64,000 nucleotides of DNA, from assembly GCF_003259615.1 (NCBI RefSeq), contig NZ_QLLR01000001.1, positions 189,922 through 253,921 on the forward strand, given 5' to 3'. The notes under the pieces are model-generated. The model was not told the origin of the DNA and did no database searches. It worked only from the letters and a program-made list of their open reading frames with translations. This stretch comes from Pedobacter cryoconitis (GTDB lineage Bacteria; Bacteroidota; Bacteroidia; Sphingobacteriales; Sphingobacteriaceae). This document shows positions 36,585 through 45,715 of this stretch, one piece after another. Position 1 is the first letter of the stretch. The number at the start of each line of letters is the position of its first letter. The translations under genes were made by a program, and so were the position numbers.

Positions 36585-37023
36585 CTTTTGGAGTTGAAGG
36601 TACTGGGTTTTCAGTTGGGGCCGTTGCTGCAGCTTTGACAGGCGTATCAACAGTCAGGATCAGTCTTTTTAAAGCATTAGCCAGTTTCTTTTCAAAAAAA
36701 GCATAATCATAGTGTTCCTTTCCAACAAATTGGAGAGAGAGCAATAACAATTGATCAGGATGATTTAATAAAGGATAAAGAGCTGATGATTTAAGTATAC
36801 GGTAAGCTTCCCGCGTTCTGCGCTTGATCAGATTTCTGTCGTGCGCACGCTTGAACCGCTTTTTCGATACATTGACTACTACCTGTACAGGAAAAACATT
36901 TTTCTCCGGTATAAACAGATAGGAAACCCGAAAGGGATATACTAAAAAAGAAGAACCGTTCTTAAATAGCAGGTCTAATAATTTCCTGCTGCATAACCGT
37001 TCTTCTTTGGTAAAATTTTTCAT
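36571..37023 (-). CDS. rnpA: Ribonuclease P protein component
   Basis: A 150-residue basic protein from the ATG at 37023 (MKNFTKEERLCSRK). It carries the conserved RNR motif, RFKRAHDRNLIKRRTREAYR, that binds the RNase P RNA. It has a C-terminal extension of about 30 residues (Pro/Ala/Thr-rich). It sits 62 bp downstream of rpmH and overlaps yidD. Confidence 0.95.
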   Translation of the reverse strand: MKNFTKEERLCSRKLLDLLFKNGSSFLVYPFRVSYLFIPEKNVFPVQVVVNVSKKRFKRAHDRNLIKRRTREAYRILKSSALYPLLNHPDQLLLLSLQFVGKEHYDYAFFEKKLANALKRLILTVDTPVKAAATAPTENPVPSTPKDETN

Positions 37024-37085
37024 GTTTTTGATCGCAGATTTGCAGACTAAATGATCTGCCAGCACCAGAGGTGCTGCAATCAAAA

Positions 37086-37244
37086 TTATGCTTTGTGACG
37101 ACGTTCGTCAGAAACTGATAATTTTCTTCTTCCTTTTGCACGACGAGAAGCTAATACTCTTCTACCGTTTGCTGTAGCCATTCTTTCGCGGAAGCCGTGT
37201 TTGTTTCTTCTCTTTCTTTGCGAAGGTTGGAATGTTCTTTTCAT
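37086..37244 (-). CDS. rpmH: 50S ribosomal protein L34
   Basis: A 52-residue protein, [20 protein letters not shown] at the start, with [20 protein letters not shown] in the middle. This is the classic L34 sequence. It lies before rnpA and yidD, the conserved bacterial gene order. It is the first gene of the string and has a well-placed promoter. Confidence 0.98.
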   Translation of the reverse strand: MKRTFQPSQRKRRNKHGFRERMATANGRRVLASRRAKGRRKLSVSDERRHKA

Positions 37245-37285
37245 AACTGTATGATATCTTAACTATTATTTTTTAATTGAGAGGT

Positions 37286-37318
37286 GCAAATATAATGCGA
37301 TTTTTTCTTAAATGCAAA
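37286..37318 (-). promoter_or_regulatory. Promoter of the rpmH-rnpA-yidD string
   Basis: On the minus strand TTTG (37315-37318) is followed after 20 bp by TATATTTGC (37286-37294), a perfect match to the Bacteroidota consensus. The start codon of rpmH is about 40 bp downstream. Confidence 0.75.
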
Positions 37319-37378
37319 TACATGCAGCCTATGTTTTCATTTTTATTTGTGATCGCTGTGTTAAAGCCGTTTAAATTT

Positions 37379-38113
37379 CTATAAACCAAGGGCAGCCTTA
37401 AGCTTAACATAGCCGGTTTTGCTGACAGGCAGCCATATACCAGATTTCAAAAGTACGATATAACTATCTTTTTCTTTCAATTCAATTTTAGTGACCTGTG
37501 CAAGATTTATCAGATAAGACCGGTGAATTCTTATAAATTGTTCACCATCCAGCGTTTTTTCAAAGAAACTCATCGTCTTATTTTTATAAAAAATCCCTTC
37601 TGTAGTGCTTAATTTCACATGGTCATCATCAGCTTCCAGGTAATGAATGTCTGCTACTGCAATGATTTTGATCACCCCGTTATTTTTAACCACCACCCTA
37701 TTGTGCTGCGAAGGGCTCTGTGCCGCTGTTTCCAGCAATTCCCGCGTAAGTTCTGGCTGCTTTAATTTTGCAGGCAGCCTTTGCATCGCCTGCTCAAACC
37801 GTTCCTGCTCAATCGGCTTCAATAAATAATCGACAGCATTCACTTCAAAAGCTTTAATAGCGAATTCATCAAATGCAGTCGTAAAAATTACTGCCGGCGG
37901 ATTCTCTACCAGCTCCAGCATTTCAAAACCATTGATTTTAGGCATCTGTATATCCAGAAAGATGAAGTCAGGACGAAAAGCCGCAATCGCTTTTAATCCT
38001 TCGAAACCATCATTGCATTCGGCAACAATCTCTATATCAGGGAAGCTTGTCAGATAATGTTTTACAATATCTCTGGCTAGTGGCTCATCATCAATCAGTA
38101 TCGTTGTGATCAT
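37379..38113 (-). CDS. LytTR-family response regulator
   Basis: A 244-residue regulator. The receiver has the phosphoacceptor Asp in FIFLDIQMPKINGFE and a conserved Lys in LLKPIEQ. The C-terminal LytTR domain starts near 140 (VVVKNNGVIKII, then FIRIHRSYLINLAQV and PVSKTGYV). It shares a 4-bp overlap (ATGA) with the upstream kinase gene, a cognate pair. Confidence 0.92.
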   Translation of the reverse strand: MITTILIDDEPLARDIVKHYLTSFPDIEIVAECNDGFEGLKAIAAFRPDFIFLDIQMPKINGFEMLELVENPPAVIFTTAFDEFAIKAFEVNAVDYLLKPIEQERFEQAMQRLPAKLKQPELTRELLETAAQSPSQHNRVVVKNNGVIKIIAVADIHYLEADDDHVKLSTTEGIFYKNKTMSFFEKTLDGEQFIRIHRSYLINLAQVTKIELKEKDSYIVLLKSGIWLPVSKTGYVKLKAALGL

Positions 38114-39153
38114 ATTTTTTGGGGTATTTTAAGCGTAGTAATATATTTATTATCTTCTGTAGAGGAAGTTTGCAGTAAGGTATTATCTGCAAAAAGCAAA
38201 TAAAGCCTCCTGCGGATCGCGGTCAGTCCGAAGCCTGTACCATCAGTAGCTTTCGTTTCCGGATCAAAGGGGTTTTCAACCCTGATCACCAGCAGGTTAT
38301 TCTCTACACTGACCAAAATAGAAATCAAGATAGCCGCAGAGGTATTGTACAGTCCGAATTTGATCGCATTTTCCACGATAGGCTGCAATAATGTGCCCGG
38401 TAAAGAAAGCTGCAATGTATCTTCCTCAATCTGAATATCAATATTTAAGCGATGACTGAACCTCACCTTTTCAATGTCCAGGTATAACTGGATATAATCC
38501 ATTTCTTCGGCCACACTCACCCAGACCTCATCGTCTCTTTTCAGGGTACCTCTTAAAAAAGAAGCTAATTTTGTAATCATTGTCCCGGCTTCTTTTGGGT
38601 TCACAATAGTGAGCGCGTAAACAGAGTTTAAACTATTGAACAAAAAGTGGGGCTGCAATTGATGTCTCAGCTTGTTCAACTCTGCTTCCTTCGCTAAATT
38701 CTGAGCGGTAAAAAGGCGTTCCTGCATTTCTGATTGTCCCTCTAACCGATACCATAATACATTTACAAAGGCACACCAGGCCAGAAAAACGAAGATGACA
38801 ATAAACCTGAATACCAGAGATAAATTCAAAAAACTCACATAAGTATGGTCCTGCGCAAAAATACCGGTTAATAAGCAGCGGCAACACCAGGTAATCAGCA
38901 AAGAGAGCGCAATAGCCAGTACAATGACAAACAATACGATTTCATCTTTCGGCTGATAAAACCTCAGCACGACACTAATTACCAGGCAGCTGAGGGCTAA
39001 AAGCGTATTGGTAATTAAACTATCTGCAATTGACACGACCCAGCTGAAATTAAGCGTATAAAAAAACAGCAGCACAAGCGCAGTTGTCCAGGCCACAAAG
39101 AGTATGGCTGCCGTTTTTTGTGTTTTTCTGGTTAGCAGCGGGTTACTGGTCAA
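38110..39153 (-). CDS. LytS-type sensor histidine kinase
   Basis: A 347-residue membrane kinase with four hydrophobic segments (for example AILFVAWTTALVLLFF and LVFRFIVIFVFLAWCAFV). The cytosolic His_kinase region has QLQPHFLFNSLNSVYAL with the phosphoacceptor His. A HATPase_c part with PIVENAIKFGL and GTGFGLTAIRRR follows. It has no extracellular sensor domain, so a membrane-embedded stimulus or partner such as the adjacent LiaF-like protein may be sensed. Confidence 0.9.
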   Translation of the reverse strand: MTSNPLLTRKTQKTAAILFVAWTTALVLLFFYTLNFSWVVSIADSLITNTLLALSCLVISVVLRFYQPKDEIVLFVIVLAIALSLLITWCCRCLLTGIFAQDHTYVSFLNLSLVFRFIVIFVFLAWCAFVNVLWYRLEGQSEMQERLFTAQNLAKEAELNKLRHQLQPHFLFNSLNSVYALTIVNPKEAGTMITKLASFLRGTLKRDDEVWVSVAEEMDYIQLYLDIEKVRFSHRLNIDIQIEEDTLQLSLPGTLLQPIVENAIKFGLYNTSAAILISILVSVENNLLVIRVENPFDPETKATDGTGFGLTAIRRRLYLLFADNTLLQTSSTEDNKYITTLKIPQKI

Positions 39154-39164
39154 AATTTATTGGT

Positions 39165-40013
39165 TTAGAAATTACTGATACTTACTCCACCAAATAAAAC
39201 TACTCCTTTTATCGTAATTATTTTAAGCGGTTCGCTATTTACCGGATTAATTGTGCGGCTATCGTCCAGTCCGCCGAATATCGGGCTCACTTGTGATTCC
39301 ACTACCCATGTTGGCGGAATGATGAGTTTAACCCCTCCAAATATAGCTACCACTTCGATCGATACCTTATCCGGGAAATCAGCCTGCGTCAGGTCCAGTT
39401 CACATCCTCCGAAAACCGAAACTACATCACCACCTTTAAAATTCTTGGAATAGATTTGCTGTTTACTTCCACTAAATACATTTACAGAATCTATATAGTC
39501 GTTTTCAGTAGTCTGGGCCCTGTTATAAGCTGCTGAAGACTGATCGCTCAGCGGATCTGGCTGCGGATCTACAGGACTGGTTTGCCCGGCTGAGGGATGG
39601 TTCCATGATCTCCCAGGCCCGTGCTGATAGTCTGTCCATTTGAAATCTTCAAACTTCCGCTCCCATCTTTTTTTACGCGGACTTACAGGTTTAAAGATGA
39701 CAAATAAGCCTAAAATTACAAACGCAGCGCCGACATAGTATTGCGTCAGGTTAAAATCCACAAAGTTCTGCAGGTTAAAATAGCCGCCCACCAGTATCAT
39801 GATCAGCCAGCCGCCGCCGTGAAATTTGCGTTTAAAACCAATCACTAAACCTATTAAAATTAAAAGTGTAGGCCAGCTGAATATCCAGAATGGGATGTCA
39901 AACCCAAAATTCCGGAGTAAAAAGACAGCGCCGATGATCAAAAGAATCAAACCGCTCCATACCCTGTTAGACCGATTTTTATATTTATAGTTTTCCATAA
40001 CCTTGATGTTCAT
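39165..40013 (-). CDS. LiaF-like membrane protein (cell wall stress response)
   Basis: A 282-residue protein. N-terminal membrane helices (SGLILLIIGAVFLLRNFG, PFWIFSWPTLLILIGLVIGF, YYVGAAFVILGLFVIF) belong to the LiaI/LiaF-type transmembrane family. A short charged linker leads to a C-terminal beta-rich DUF2154-like domain (VSVFGGCELDLTQADF, VVAIFGGVKLIIP, GVVLFGGVSIS), with repeated FGG motifs. In Firmicutes LiaF restrains the LiaS kinase. Here the kinase and regulator lie directly downstream, so a similar role is likely. A start at an internal Met (39998) is also possible. Confidence 0.85.
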   Translation of the reverse strand: MNIKVMENYKYKNRSNRVWSGLILLIIGAVFLLRNFGFDIPFWIFSWPTLLILIGLVIGFKRKFHGGGWLIMILVGGYFNLQNFVDFNLTQYYVGAAFVILGLFVIFKPVSPRKKRWERKFEDFKWTDYQHGPGRSWNHPSAGQTSPVDPQPDPLSDQSSAAYNRAQTTENDYIDSVNVFSGSKQQIYSKNFKGGDVVSVFGGCELDLTQADFPDKVSIEVVAIFGGVKLIIPPTWVVESQVSPIFGGLDDSRTINPVNSEPLKIITIKGVVLFGGVSISNF

Positions 40014-40145
40014 TTATTGAGATCAAAACTAAGCAGTAAATGTGCATTGCTAAACAGAGATCTTCTATGTTGGTGTAAAACCCCGGTGAACATCATTTTT
40101 TCGCCGGTGAATAATTATGCGTTACTTTGAGAAATACTAAAAGAT

Positions 40146-41000
40146 ATGAAAAAGAAACTCCTTCTGTTTGCGTGGGTCTTGATCCCTACAGCTTTATTTG
40201 CCCAGAATAATGATCAGTCTTATAAGATATTTGAAACAAAAACCAGGAAAACGATCAGTGTAGAGGAACTGGTTAAAAATATGAAAAAAGTTGATGTGCT
40301 TTTTTTTGGTGAAGAACATAATGATTCGATCGGACATGTACTGGAAGCACAAATATTCAGTAAAATGAGCCAGGCTTATCCGGGTACAGCCGTCTCTTTA
40401 GAAATGTTCCCGACCGATGTACAGCCCATACTCAATGAATATCTGGCTGGCGTAATTTCCGAAAAGAATTTCATTAAAGAAGCGCGTGCATGGAATAATT
40501 ACAAGGATTATAAGCCATTAATTGAGCTGGCCAAAGAAAATAAAACAGACGTGATCGGGGCCAATGCAGCGACCAGGTATAGCAATGCAGTTACCTTTTC
40601 AGGGTTAAATAAACTGAATGATTTCCCTGCTGCTTCCAAAGCATTCTTACCCCCGCTGCCTATTGACACCGCAACAGGAAGATATTATGATAAGTTCGTA
40701 GAAACTCTTGGCGGACATGATATGGGCGGAATGAAGATCTTCCAGACGCAGAGTTTATGGGACGCTTCGATGGCCTGGTCTATTGCAAAATATAACAAGT
40801 TAAATCCGAAGAAAAAGATCTTCCAGGTGAACGGAAGGTTCCACAGCGATGAAAAACTAGGGACTTTTGCACAGCTTCAAAAATATGCACCTAAACTGAC
40901 ATTGATCAATATTTCCTGTTTTGCAGCGAAGGATTCGACAGAACCAGACTGGACAAAACAGGCAGGACTTGGAGATTATATTATCCTGACGGGTAAGTAA
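40146..41000 (+). CDS. ChaN family haem-binding protein
   Basis: A 284-residue exported protein with a signal peptide (LLFAWVLIPTALFAQ). It has the ChaN-type motifs VDVLFFGEEHNDSIGHVLE, SLEMFPTDVQPIL and GGHDMGGMKIFQTQSLWDA. ChaN proteins bind haem via surface residues and are linked to iron acquisition. Two CCGGTGAA direct repeats lie 40-65 bp upstream of the start. Confidence 0.82.
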   Translation: MKKKLLLFAWVLIPTALFAQNNDQSYKIFETKTRKTISVEELVKNMKKVDVLFFGEEHNDSIGHVLEAQIFSKMSQAYPGTAVSLEMFPTDVQPILNEYLAGVISEKNFIKEARAWNNYKDYKPLIELAKENKTDVIGANAATRYSNAVTFSGLNKLNDFPAASKAFLPPLPIDTATGRYYDKFVETLGGHDMGGMKIFQTQSLWDASMAWSIAKYNKLNPKKKIFQVNGRFHSDEKLGTFAQLQKYAPKLTLINISCFAAKDSTEPDWTKQAGLGDYIILTGK

Positions 41001-41029
41001 CAAAATAAATACGCCTGGCCGGTCCAGCA

Positions 41030-41067
41030 AAAAAGGCCATCCTGTAAATTAGCAGGATGGCCTTTTT
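41030..41067. terminator. Bidirectional terminator between chaN-like and mscL
   Basis: AAAAAGGCCATCCTG (41030-41044) and CAGGATGGCCTTTTT (41053-41067), a 15-bp perfect stem between convergent genes. Confidence 0.92.
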
Positions 41068-41083
41068 CGTAGCTATATTTTAA

Positions 41084-41533
41084 TTAAATATTCCTGGTTT
41101 TCAGTAAGTCTCTGATTTCACCTAACAATACTTCTTCTTTTGTCGGAACTGGCTCAGCCACAACAACTTCTTCTTGTTTACGTTTCAATTGGTTAATCGC
41201 TTTCACCATTAAGAAAATAATGAAGGCCAGGATCACAAAGTTAATCACTTCTGTGGCGAAATTTCCCCATGCAAACACAGGACCTGCTTTTTTTGCATCT
41301 TCCAGAGAAGCAGTAGGATTAGCGGCAACAAATGCCCTTACCTTATCGCTTAACGGAATATAATAATTTACAAAGCCCTTATCTCCAATCAATAAGCTGA
41401 TAGGAGGCATAATTAAATCATTAACCATAGAGGTCACAATCTTACCGAATGCCCCTCCGATAATCACACCGACTGCCAGATCGACTACATTGCCTTTGAT
41501 GGCAAATTCCTTAAATTCTTTTACAAAACTCAT
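41084..41533 (-). CDS. mscL: Large-conductance mechanosensitive channel
   Basis: A 149-residue channel from the ATG at 41533 ([20 protein letters not shown]). The pore-lining TM1 motif [18 protein letters not shown] and TM2 ([18 protein letters not shown]) flank a periplasmic loop. It releases solutes on hypo-osmotic shock. The loop contains a somewhat extended [18 protein letters not shown] stretch common in Bacteroidota. Confidence 0.96.
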   Translation of the reverse strand: MSFVKEFKEFAIKGNVVDLAVGVIIGGAFGKIVTSMVNDLIMPPISLLIGDKGFVNYYIPLSDKVRAFVAANPTASLEDAKKAGPVFAWGNFATEVINFVILAFIIFLMVKAINQLKRKQEEVVVAEPVPTKEEVLLGEIRDLLKTRNI

Positions 41534-41648
41534 AGTATTTAATTTTTCATGGTGTTCAACTACCAATAAAAATATAAACTTTATTGTGAAAACAAAGCTT
41601 TTTTATCGGAAAAACACATCTAAACGCAATATTCGTTCCACAATATGG

Positions 41649-41677
41649 TTGATATATAAACCAAATGCTTATTTTTG
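41649..41677 (+). promoter_or_regulatory. Candidate promoter of rpoN
   Basis: TTG (41649-41651), 18 bp, then TATTTTTG (41670-41677), 31 bp before the ATG. Confidence 0.5.
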
Positions 41678-41707
41678 AAACGGGTCATAATACCTTTTCT
41701 ACAAAAC

Positions 41708-43180
41708 ATGCTTAAACAACATTTACAACAAAAGTTACTTCAAAAGTTATCGCCTCAACAAATTCAGTTTATTAAACTGTTGCAGGTGCCTACTGTTTCC
41801 CTAGATACCAGAATTAAAGAAGAGTTAGAAGAAAATCCGGCGCTCGAAGACCCAAGTTTAATGATCGCGGAAGAACCTAAAAGTGAATATGATGATCTGA
41901 ATGACTCTCCGGATGATTTTGACGGAGGTTCAAAGGAAGAAAGTACTGATGAATTTAATGTAGATGATTACTTACAGGATGATGGCGGCAACGACTACAG
42001 CACTTCCTACAATAACAATGATGATGATGAGGAAAAGAAAGAAACTCCGATAGCGATTGAGAGCACTTTCTTTGAAAGCCTTCAGGAACAGCTTGACCTT
42101 GTTCCTTTATCAGACCAGGACTTTATTATTGGTAAACAGATTATCGGCAGTTTAGACGATGATGGTTACCTGCGCAGGCCAATTACCTCGATGATCGATG
42201 ATCTTGCTTTTTCACAAAATGCAATGGTCGAAGAAGAAGATGTACTGGAAATGCTGAAAGTAATTCAGAGCTTCGATCCTCCGGGAATTGCAGCCAGGGA
42301 TTTGCAGGAATGCCTGACCTTACAACTGCGCAGAAAAGATCCGCACAATCTGATCATCCAGAAAGCGATCATGATCGTAGAAAATTATCTGGATGAATTT
42401 ACAAGAAAACATTACGACAAACTTGAAAAATCATTAGGCTTAAACAGTGAAGATCTAAAGGAAATCATTGCAGAGATCCTTCGTCTGAACCCTAAGCCGG
42501 GAGATTCAAACCAGGTGACCACCAAGCAATTGCAGGTTATCCCTGATTTCCATATCTCCAATAATGACTCTGTGCTTATTTTGACTTTAAACTCAAAAAA
42601 TGCGCCGGAGTTAAGAGTGAGCCGTTCTTATATAGACATGTTCCAGCATTATGATAAAGCTGCACAGAAAGATAAAAAGCTAAAAGAGGCGGTTCAATTT
42701 GTGAAGCAGAAACTGGATTCAGCCAAATGGTTTATTGATGCCATTAAACAACGTCAGCAAACTTTGCTTAAAACAATGAACGCTATTATGCAATATCAGT
42801 ATGAATATTTGCTGACAGGTGATGAACGTAAAATGCGTCCGATGATCCTGAAAGATATTGCAGATAAAATTGACATGGATATATCTACTGTATCCAGGGT
42901 AGCCAACTCTAAATATGTACAAACAGAATTCGGGACTTTCTTATTGAAATCGTTCTTTTCTGAAGCGATTCAAACTGAAAGCGGCGAGGAAGTATCGAAT
43001 AAAGAGGTAAAGAAAATTCTGGAAGATTGTATTGGCAACGAAGATAAACGCAAGCCGCTGGCAGATGAGAAGCTGACAGAGATCTTAAAAGAACAAGGTT
43101 ATAATATTGCCCGCAGAACTGTTGCGAAATACAGAGAGCAGATGAATATTCCTGTAGCAAGGTTGAGAAAAGAGCTTTAA
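41708..43180 (+). CDS. rpoN: RNA polymerase sigma-54 factor
   Basis: A 490-residue sigma-54 from the ATG at 41708 (MLKQHLQQKLLQKLSPQQIQ), which gives the Gln-rich region I. An acidic region II of about 60 residues (DDFDGGS, NNDDDEEKKE) follows, then the core-binding domain and a HTH (ADKIDMDISTVSRVANSKYV). The RpoN box ARRTVAKYRE lies near 468-477 for -24 promoter contact. It needs an ATP-dependent activator, which was not found here. Confidence 0.95.
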   Translation: MLKQHLQQKLLQKLSPQQIQFIKLLQVPTVSLDTRIKEELEENPALEDPSLMIAEEPKSEYDDLNDSPDDFDGGSKEESTDEFNVDDYLQDDGGNDYSTSYNNNDDDEEKKETPIAIESTFFESLQEQLDLVPLSDQDFIIGKQIIGSLDDDGYLRRPITSMIDDLAFSQNAMVEEEDVLEMLKVIQSFDPPGIAARDLQECLTLQLRRKDPHNLIIQKAIMIVENYLDEFTRKHYDKLEKSLGLNSEDLKEIIAEILRLNPKPGDSNQVTTKQLQVIPDFHISNNDSVLILTLNSKNAPELRVSRSYIDMFQHYDKAAQKDKKLKEAVQFVKQKLDSAKWFIDAIKQRQQTLLKTMNAIMQYQYEYLLTGDERKMRPMILKDIADKIDMDISTVSRVANSKYVQTEFGTFLLKSFFSEAIQTESGEEVSNKEVKKILEDCIGNEDKRKPLADEKLTEILKEQGYNIARRTVAKYREQMNIPVARLRKEL

Positions 43181-43213
43181 GCTCCGCTCTTGCGCTTAAA
43201 ATAACTAGATACA

Positions 43214-43241
43214 CAAATGGAACCTGCAGAGGTTCCATTTG
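43214..43241. terminator. Hairpin between rpoN and a receiver gene
   Basis: CAAATGGAACC (43214-43224) and GGTTCCATTTG (43231-43241), a perfect 11-bp stem without a T run, between convergent genes. Confidence 0.6.
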
Positions 43242-43258
43242 CATTTAACGGTCTTTAG

Positions 43259-43726
43259 TTAAGAAAGCAGATTTTGTCTGAGCAGGAATTCCAGTTGTTT
43301 GTTCGCAACCAGTAAAGCTTCAGTCAGCTCTTTATTTTCTTTCCTCAGCGCATAGATTTCGTATGCTTTTTCGATGTTGATCCTTAAATCTTCATCCATC
43401 CATGGTTTCTGGATATATTTATAGACCTGACCTTTATTAATCGCATCAATAACGGCGTTAATATCTGCGTAACCAGTCAATAATATTCGGATCGGATCAG
43501 GAAAATCAGGAATTATTGATTCCAGAAATTCTATACCAGTGGTGACTGGCATGCGTTGATCGGTAATAATTACATGAATAAGTTCAGTTTCTAATACTTT
43601 CCGTCCCTCTACCGCAGATTCTGCAGTAAAAATGTTGAATTTCCTTCTAAAGCCAGCTTTAAAAGAGTTAAGATTATGAACTTCATCATCCACATAAAGC
43701 ACATTAATTGGGGCGTCGGAATTCAT
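43259..43726 (-). CDS. Stand-alone receiver (CheY-like) with C-terminal helix
   Basis: A 155-residue receiver-only protein. The Asp pocket is VLYVDDEV and the phosphoacceptor Asp56 lies in VIITDQRMP. A receiver switch motif follows (RILLTGYADINAVIDAIN), with conserved Lys in YIQKPW. About 30 residues of helix (ALRKENKELTEALLVANKQLEF) form the C-terminal tail, suited to dimerisation or to a partner. It is very similar to the receiver of the hybrid at 47854, suggesting duplication. It is divergent from the ThiF-like operon. Confidence 0.9.
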   Translation of the reverse strand: MNSDAPINVLYVDDEVHNLNSFKAGFRRKFNIFTAESAVEGRKVLETELIHVIITDQRMPVTTGIEFLESIIPDFPDPIRILLTGYADINAVIDAINKGQVYKYIQKPWMDEDLRINIEKAYEIYALRKENKELTEALLVANKQLEFLLRQNLLS

Positions 43727-43854
43727 TGTTATTTATTGGATTTTTTTGTTAAATATATTGCTTTTATAAATTCTAAAAAACTAATTTCGGATAAAAATTA
43801 TTTCTAAATAATAATTGATCAATTTTACACAAAAGCTCACACAATAAAGCAAAA

Positions 43855-45021
43855 ATGGATAAGATTAATTCTAGTGTTAATGCTCCCGACCATTCAATGA
43901 TATACCGCCCCGTTTATTTCAGATTAATCAATCCGGAGGAAGGAGAAAAGCTAAAAGCTTTAATCAGCAGCAACCCTACCCTGCTCATTTATGATACCAT
44001 TTTAAGTCAGCTTGCAGAACTTATTAAACTAAATAATCCGCAGCAAAAATTAACTCCGGAAGAATCGGCCGCGTTAATTGCAGCACACCTCAAAACTGAT
44101 GCAGATCAATATGGGGTATGGGTATATTATCCATGGGCAAACAAGCTGGTCCATACACTTGATGAACAGGAATTTGCACAGGTAAGAACGAGCAGAAATG
44201 TCTATAAGATTACACCTGAGGAAATAAATATCCTGAAGCAGAAAAAGATCGGGATTATCGGCTTATCTGTAGGACAGAGCATTGCTTTAACCCTGGCTAT
44301 GGAAAGAACCTGCGGAGAGCTTCGCCTGGCAGATTTCGATGAAATTGAACTGAGCAATATGAACAGGATCAAGGTCAATGTACAAGACCTTGGTTTAAAT
44401 AAAGCGATTGTAGCGGCCAGACAGATTGCCGAACTTGACCCTTTTATCAACGTGATCTGCTTTACCGAAGGCATCACACTGAGTACTATCGATGAGTTTT
44501 TTACCGGAAACGGAAAACTGGACATCCTGGTAGAAGAATGTGATGGTATTGACATCAAAATTCTTGCCCGCATCAAAGCCAAAGCTTTAGGAATTCCTGT
44601 AGTGATGGATACCAACGACAAAGGGATGCTGGATGTGGAACGTTTCGACCTGGAGCCTGAAAGACCTATCTTCCATGGAAAAGTTGCGGAACTGGAAGCC
44701 TTAAGTGCAGATCAGCTGACAGAAACTTTAAATAAACTGACTATTCCTGAAAAAATAGGCTACCTCGGAAAAATCATTGGCTTTGAGAATTTATCTCCGG
44801 CCATGATGAGATCGGTAGGTGAAATGAACAAAACTATTGTTGGCTGGCCGCAGCTTGCTTCGGCAGTTACTTTAGGCGGGGCAATGATCACTGACATCAG
44901 CCGCCGGATACTGCTTAAACAATTTAGTGATTCAGGAAGATACTTCGTTGATTTCGATGAGCTGTTTAATGATGAATTTAATACAATTACTAATATAAAC
45001 GGAGACAATGATACACATTAG
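43855..45021 (+). CDS. E1/ThiF-like adenylyltransferase (Rv1355c-like N-terminal region)
   Basis: A 388-residue protein. Residues to about 130 form a helical domain ending VWVYYPWANKLVHTL and RNVYKITPEEINILKQKK. A Rossmann fold follows, with IGIIGLSVGQSIALTLA and the E1-family LADFDEIELSNMNRI, the Mg/ATP-binding Asp and Arg region. An EECDGIDIKI stretch and a C-terminal helical region follow. The layout resembles the front part of the Rv1355c-type ThiF proteins, which carry a nitroreductase-like part behind it; here that part is absent. No ubiquitin-like partner is next to it. The next gene overlaps it by 14 bp. Confidence 0.85.
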   Translation: MDKINSSVNAPDHSMIYRPVYFRLINPEEGEKLKALISSNPTLLIYDTILSQLAELIKLNNPQQKLTPEESAALIAAHLKTDADQYGVWVYYPWANKLVHTLDEQEFAQVRTSRNVYKITPEEINILKQKKIGIIGLSVGQSIALTLAMERTCGELRLADFDEIELSNMNRIKVNVQDLGLNKAIVAARQIAELDPFINVICFTEGITLSTIDEFFTGNGKLDILVEECDGIDIKILARIKAKALGIPVVMDTNDKGMLDVERFDLEPERPIFHGKVAELEALSADQLTETLNKLTIPEKIGYLGKIIGFENLSPAMMRSVGEMNKTIVGWPQLASAVTLGGAMITDISRRILLKQFSDSGRYFVDFDELFNDEFNTITNINGDNDTH

Positions 45022-45715
45022 AACATTCAGAGCTCCGGATGATCCGGAAGCTTGCTCAAAATTTATTGTCGGCCACAAACGCTTACTTGAACTTTATGGC
45101 ATCACCCAAATCACTTCAAATAAACAGGATTGGGTAGAAGACCCGAAGACCATGGTAATTTTAGTGGAAGACAAAGAAACTAAATTTGTCTACGGAGGTG
45201 CAAGAATCCAGGTTAAAACTGATCAGTATGAATTGCCTATTGCCTCTGCAATTGGTAAATACGATCCGAAAATATATGACATGATCAACGCGGATGAGGA
45301 ACGTGGTGGTACTTGCGAATTATGCGGGTTATGGAACTCCAGAGAGGTTGCGGGTATGGGAATTGGAAGTCACGTACTGGCCAGGGTTGGTTCTGTACTT
45401 GCTGCAAAACTGCCTATCGTAAGCTTATTTGTATTGTGTGCCCCTGTGACAGTGAGAATGGGAAAAAGAGTCGGCTGCGTGATTGAAACTTCCTTAGGGA
45501 ATAACGGTTTGTTTTATTATCCTAAAGATGATCTGGTAGCTACTGCCATGCGTTTAAGAAATCCTTTTGATCTGAGTAATGCGGACGATTCAGAACGCGA
45601 AAAAATTCTTTCCCTGCGTGACAATCCACATCAGCTTTTTGAAGAAAGAGGCCCAAAAGGTATGTACCAGTTAGAATATAATTTAGACATCCCAAATCTG
45701 CATGATCCTGTTTAA
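45008..45715 (+). CDS. GNAT-fold acyltransferase-like protein
   Basis: A 235-residue protein. The start MIHIRTFRAPDDPEA and the strand pattern YGGARIQV and LPIASAIG suggest a GNAT-type core. GTCELCGLWNSREVAGMGIG is in the position of the substrate- and CoA-binding strand and loop. Lengths and order resemble FeeM/LuxI-like acyltransferases, in which the acyl donor is bound in the same fold, but the match is by eye. The start overlaps the ThiF-like gene by 14 bp, and the next kinase start overlaps its end by 14 bp. Confidence 0.65.
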   Translation: MIHIRTFRAPDDPEACSKFIVGHKRLLELYGITQITSNKQDWVEDPKTMVILVEDKETKFVYGGARIQVKTDQYELPIASAIGKYDPKIYDMINADEERGGTCELCGLWNSREVAGMGIGSHVLARVGSVLAAKLPIVSLFVLCAPVTVRMGKRVGCVIETSLGNNGLFYYPKDDLVATAMRLRNPFDLSNADDSEREKILSLRDNPHQLFEERGPKGMYQLEYNLDIPNLHDPV

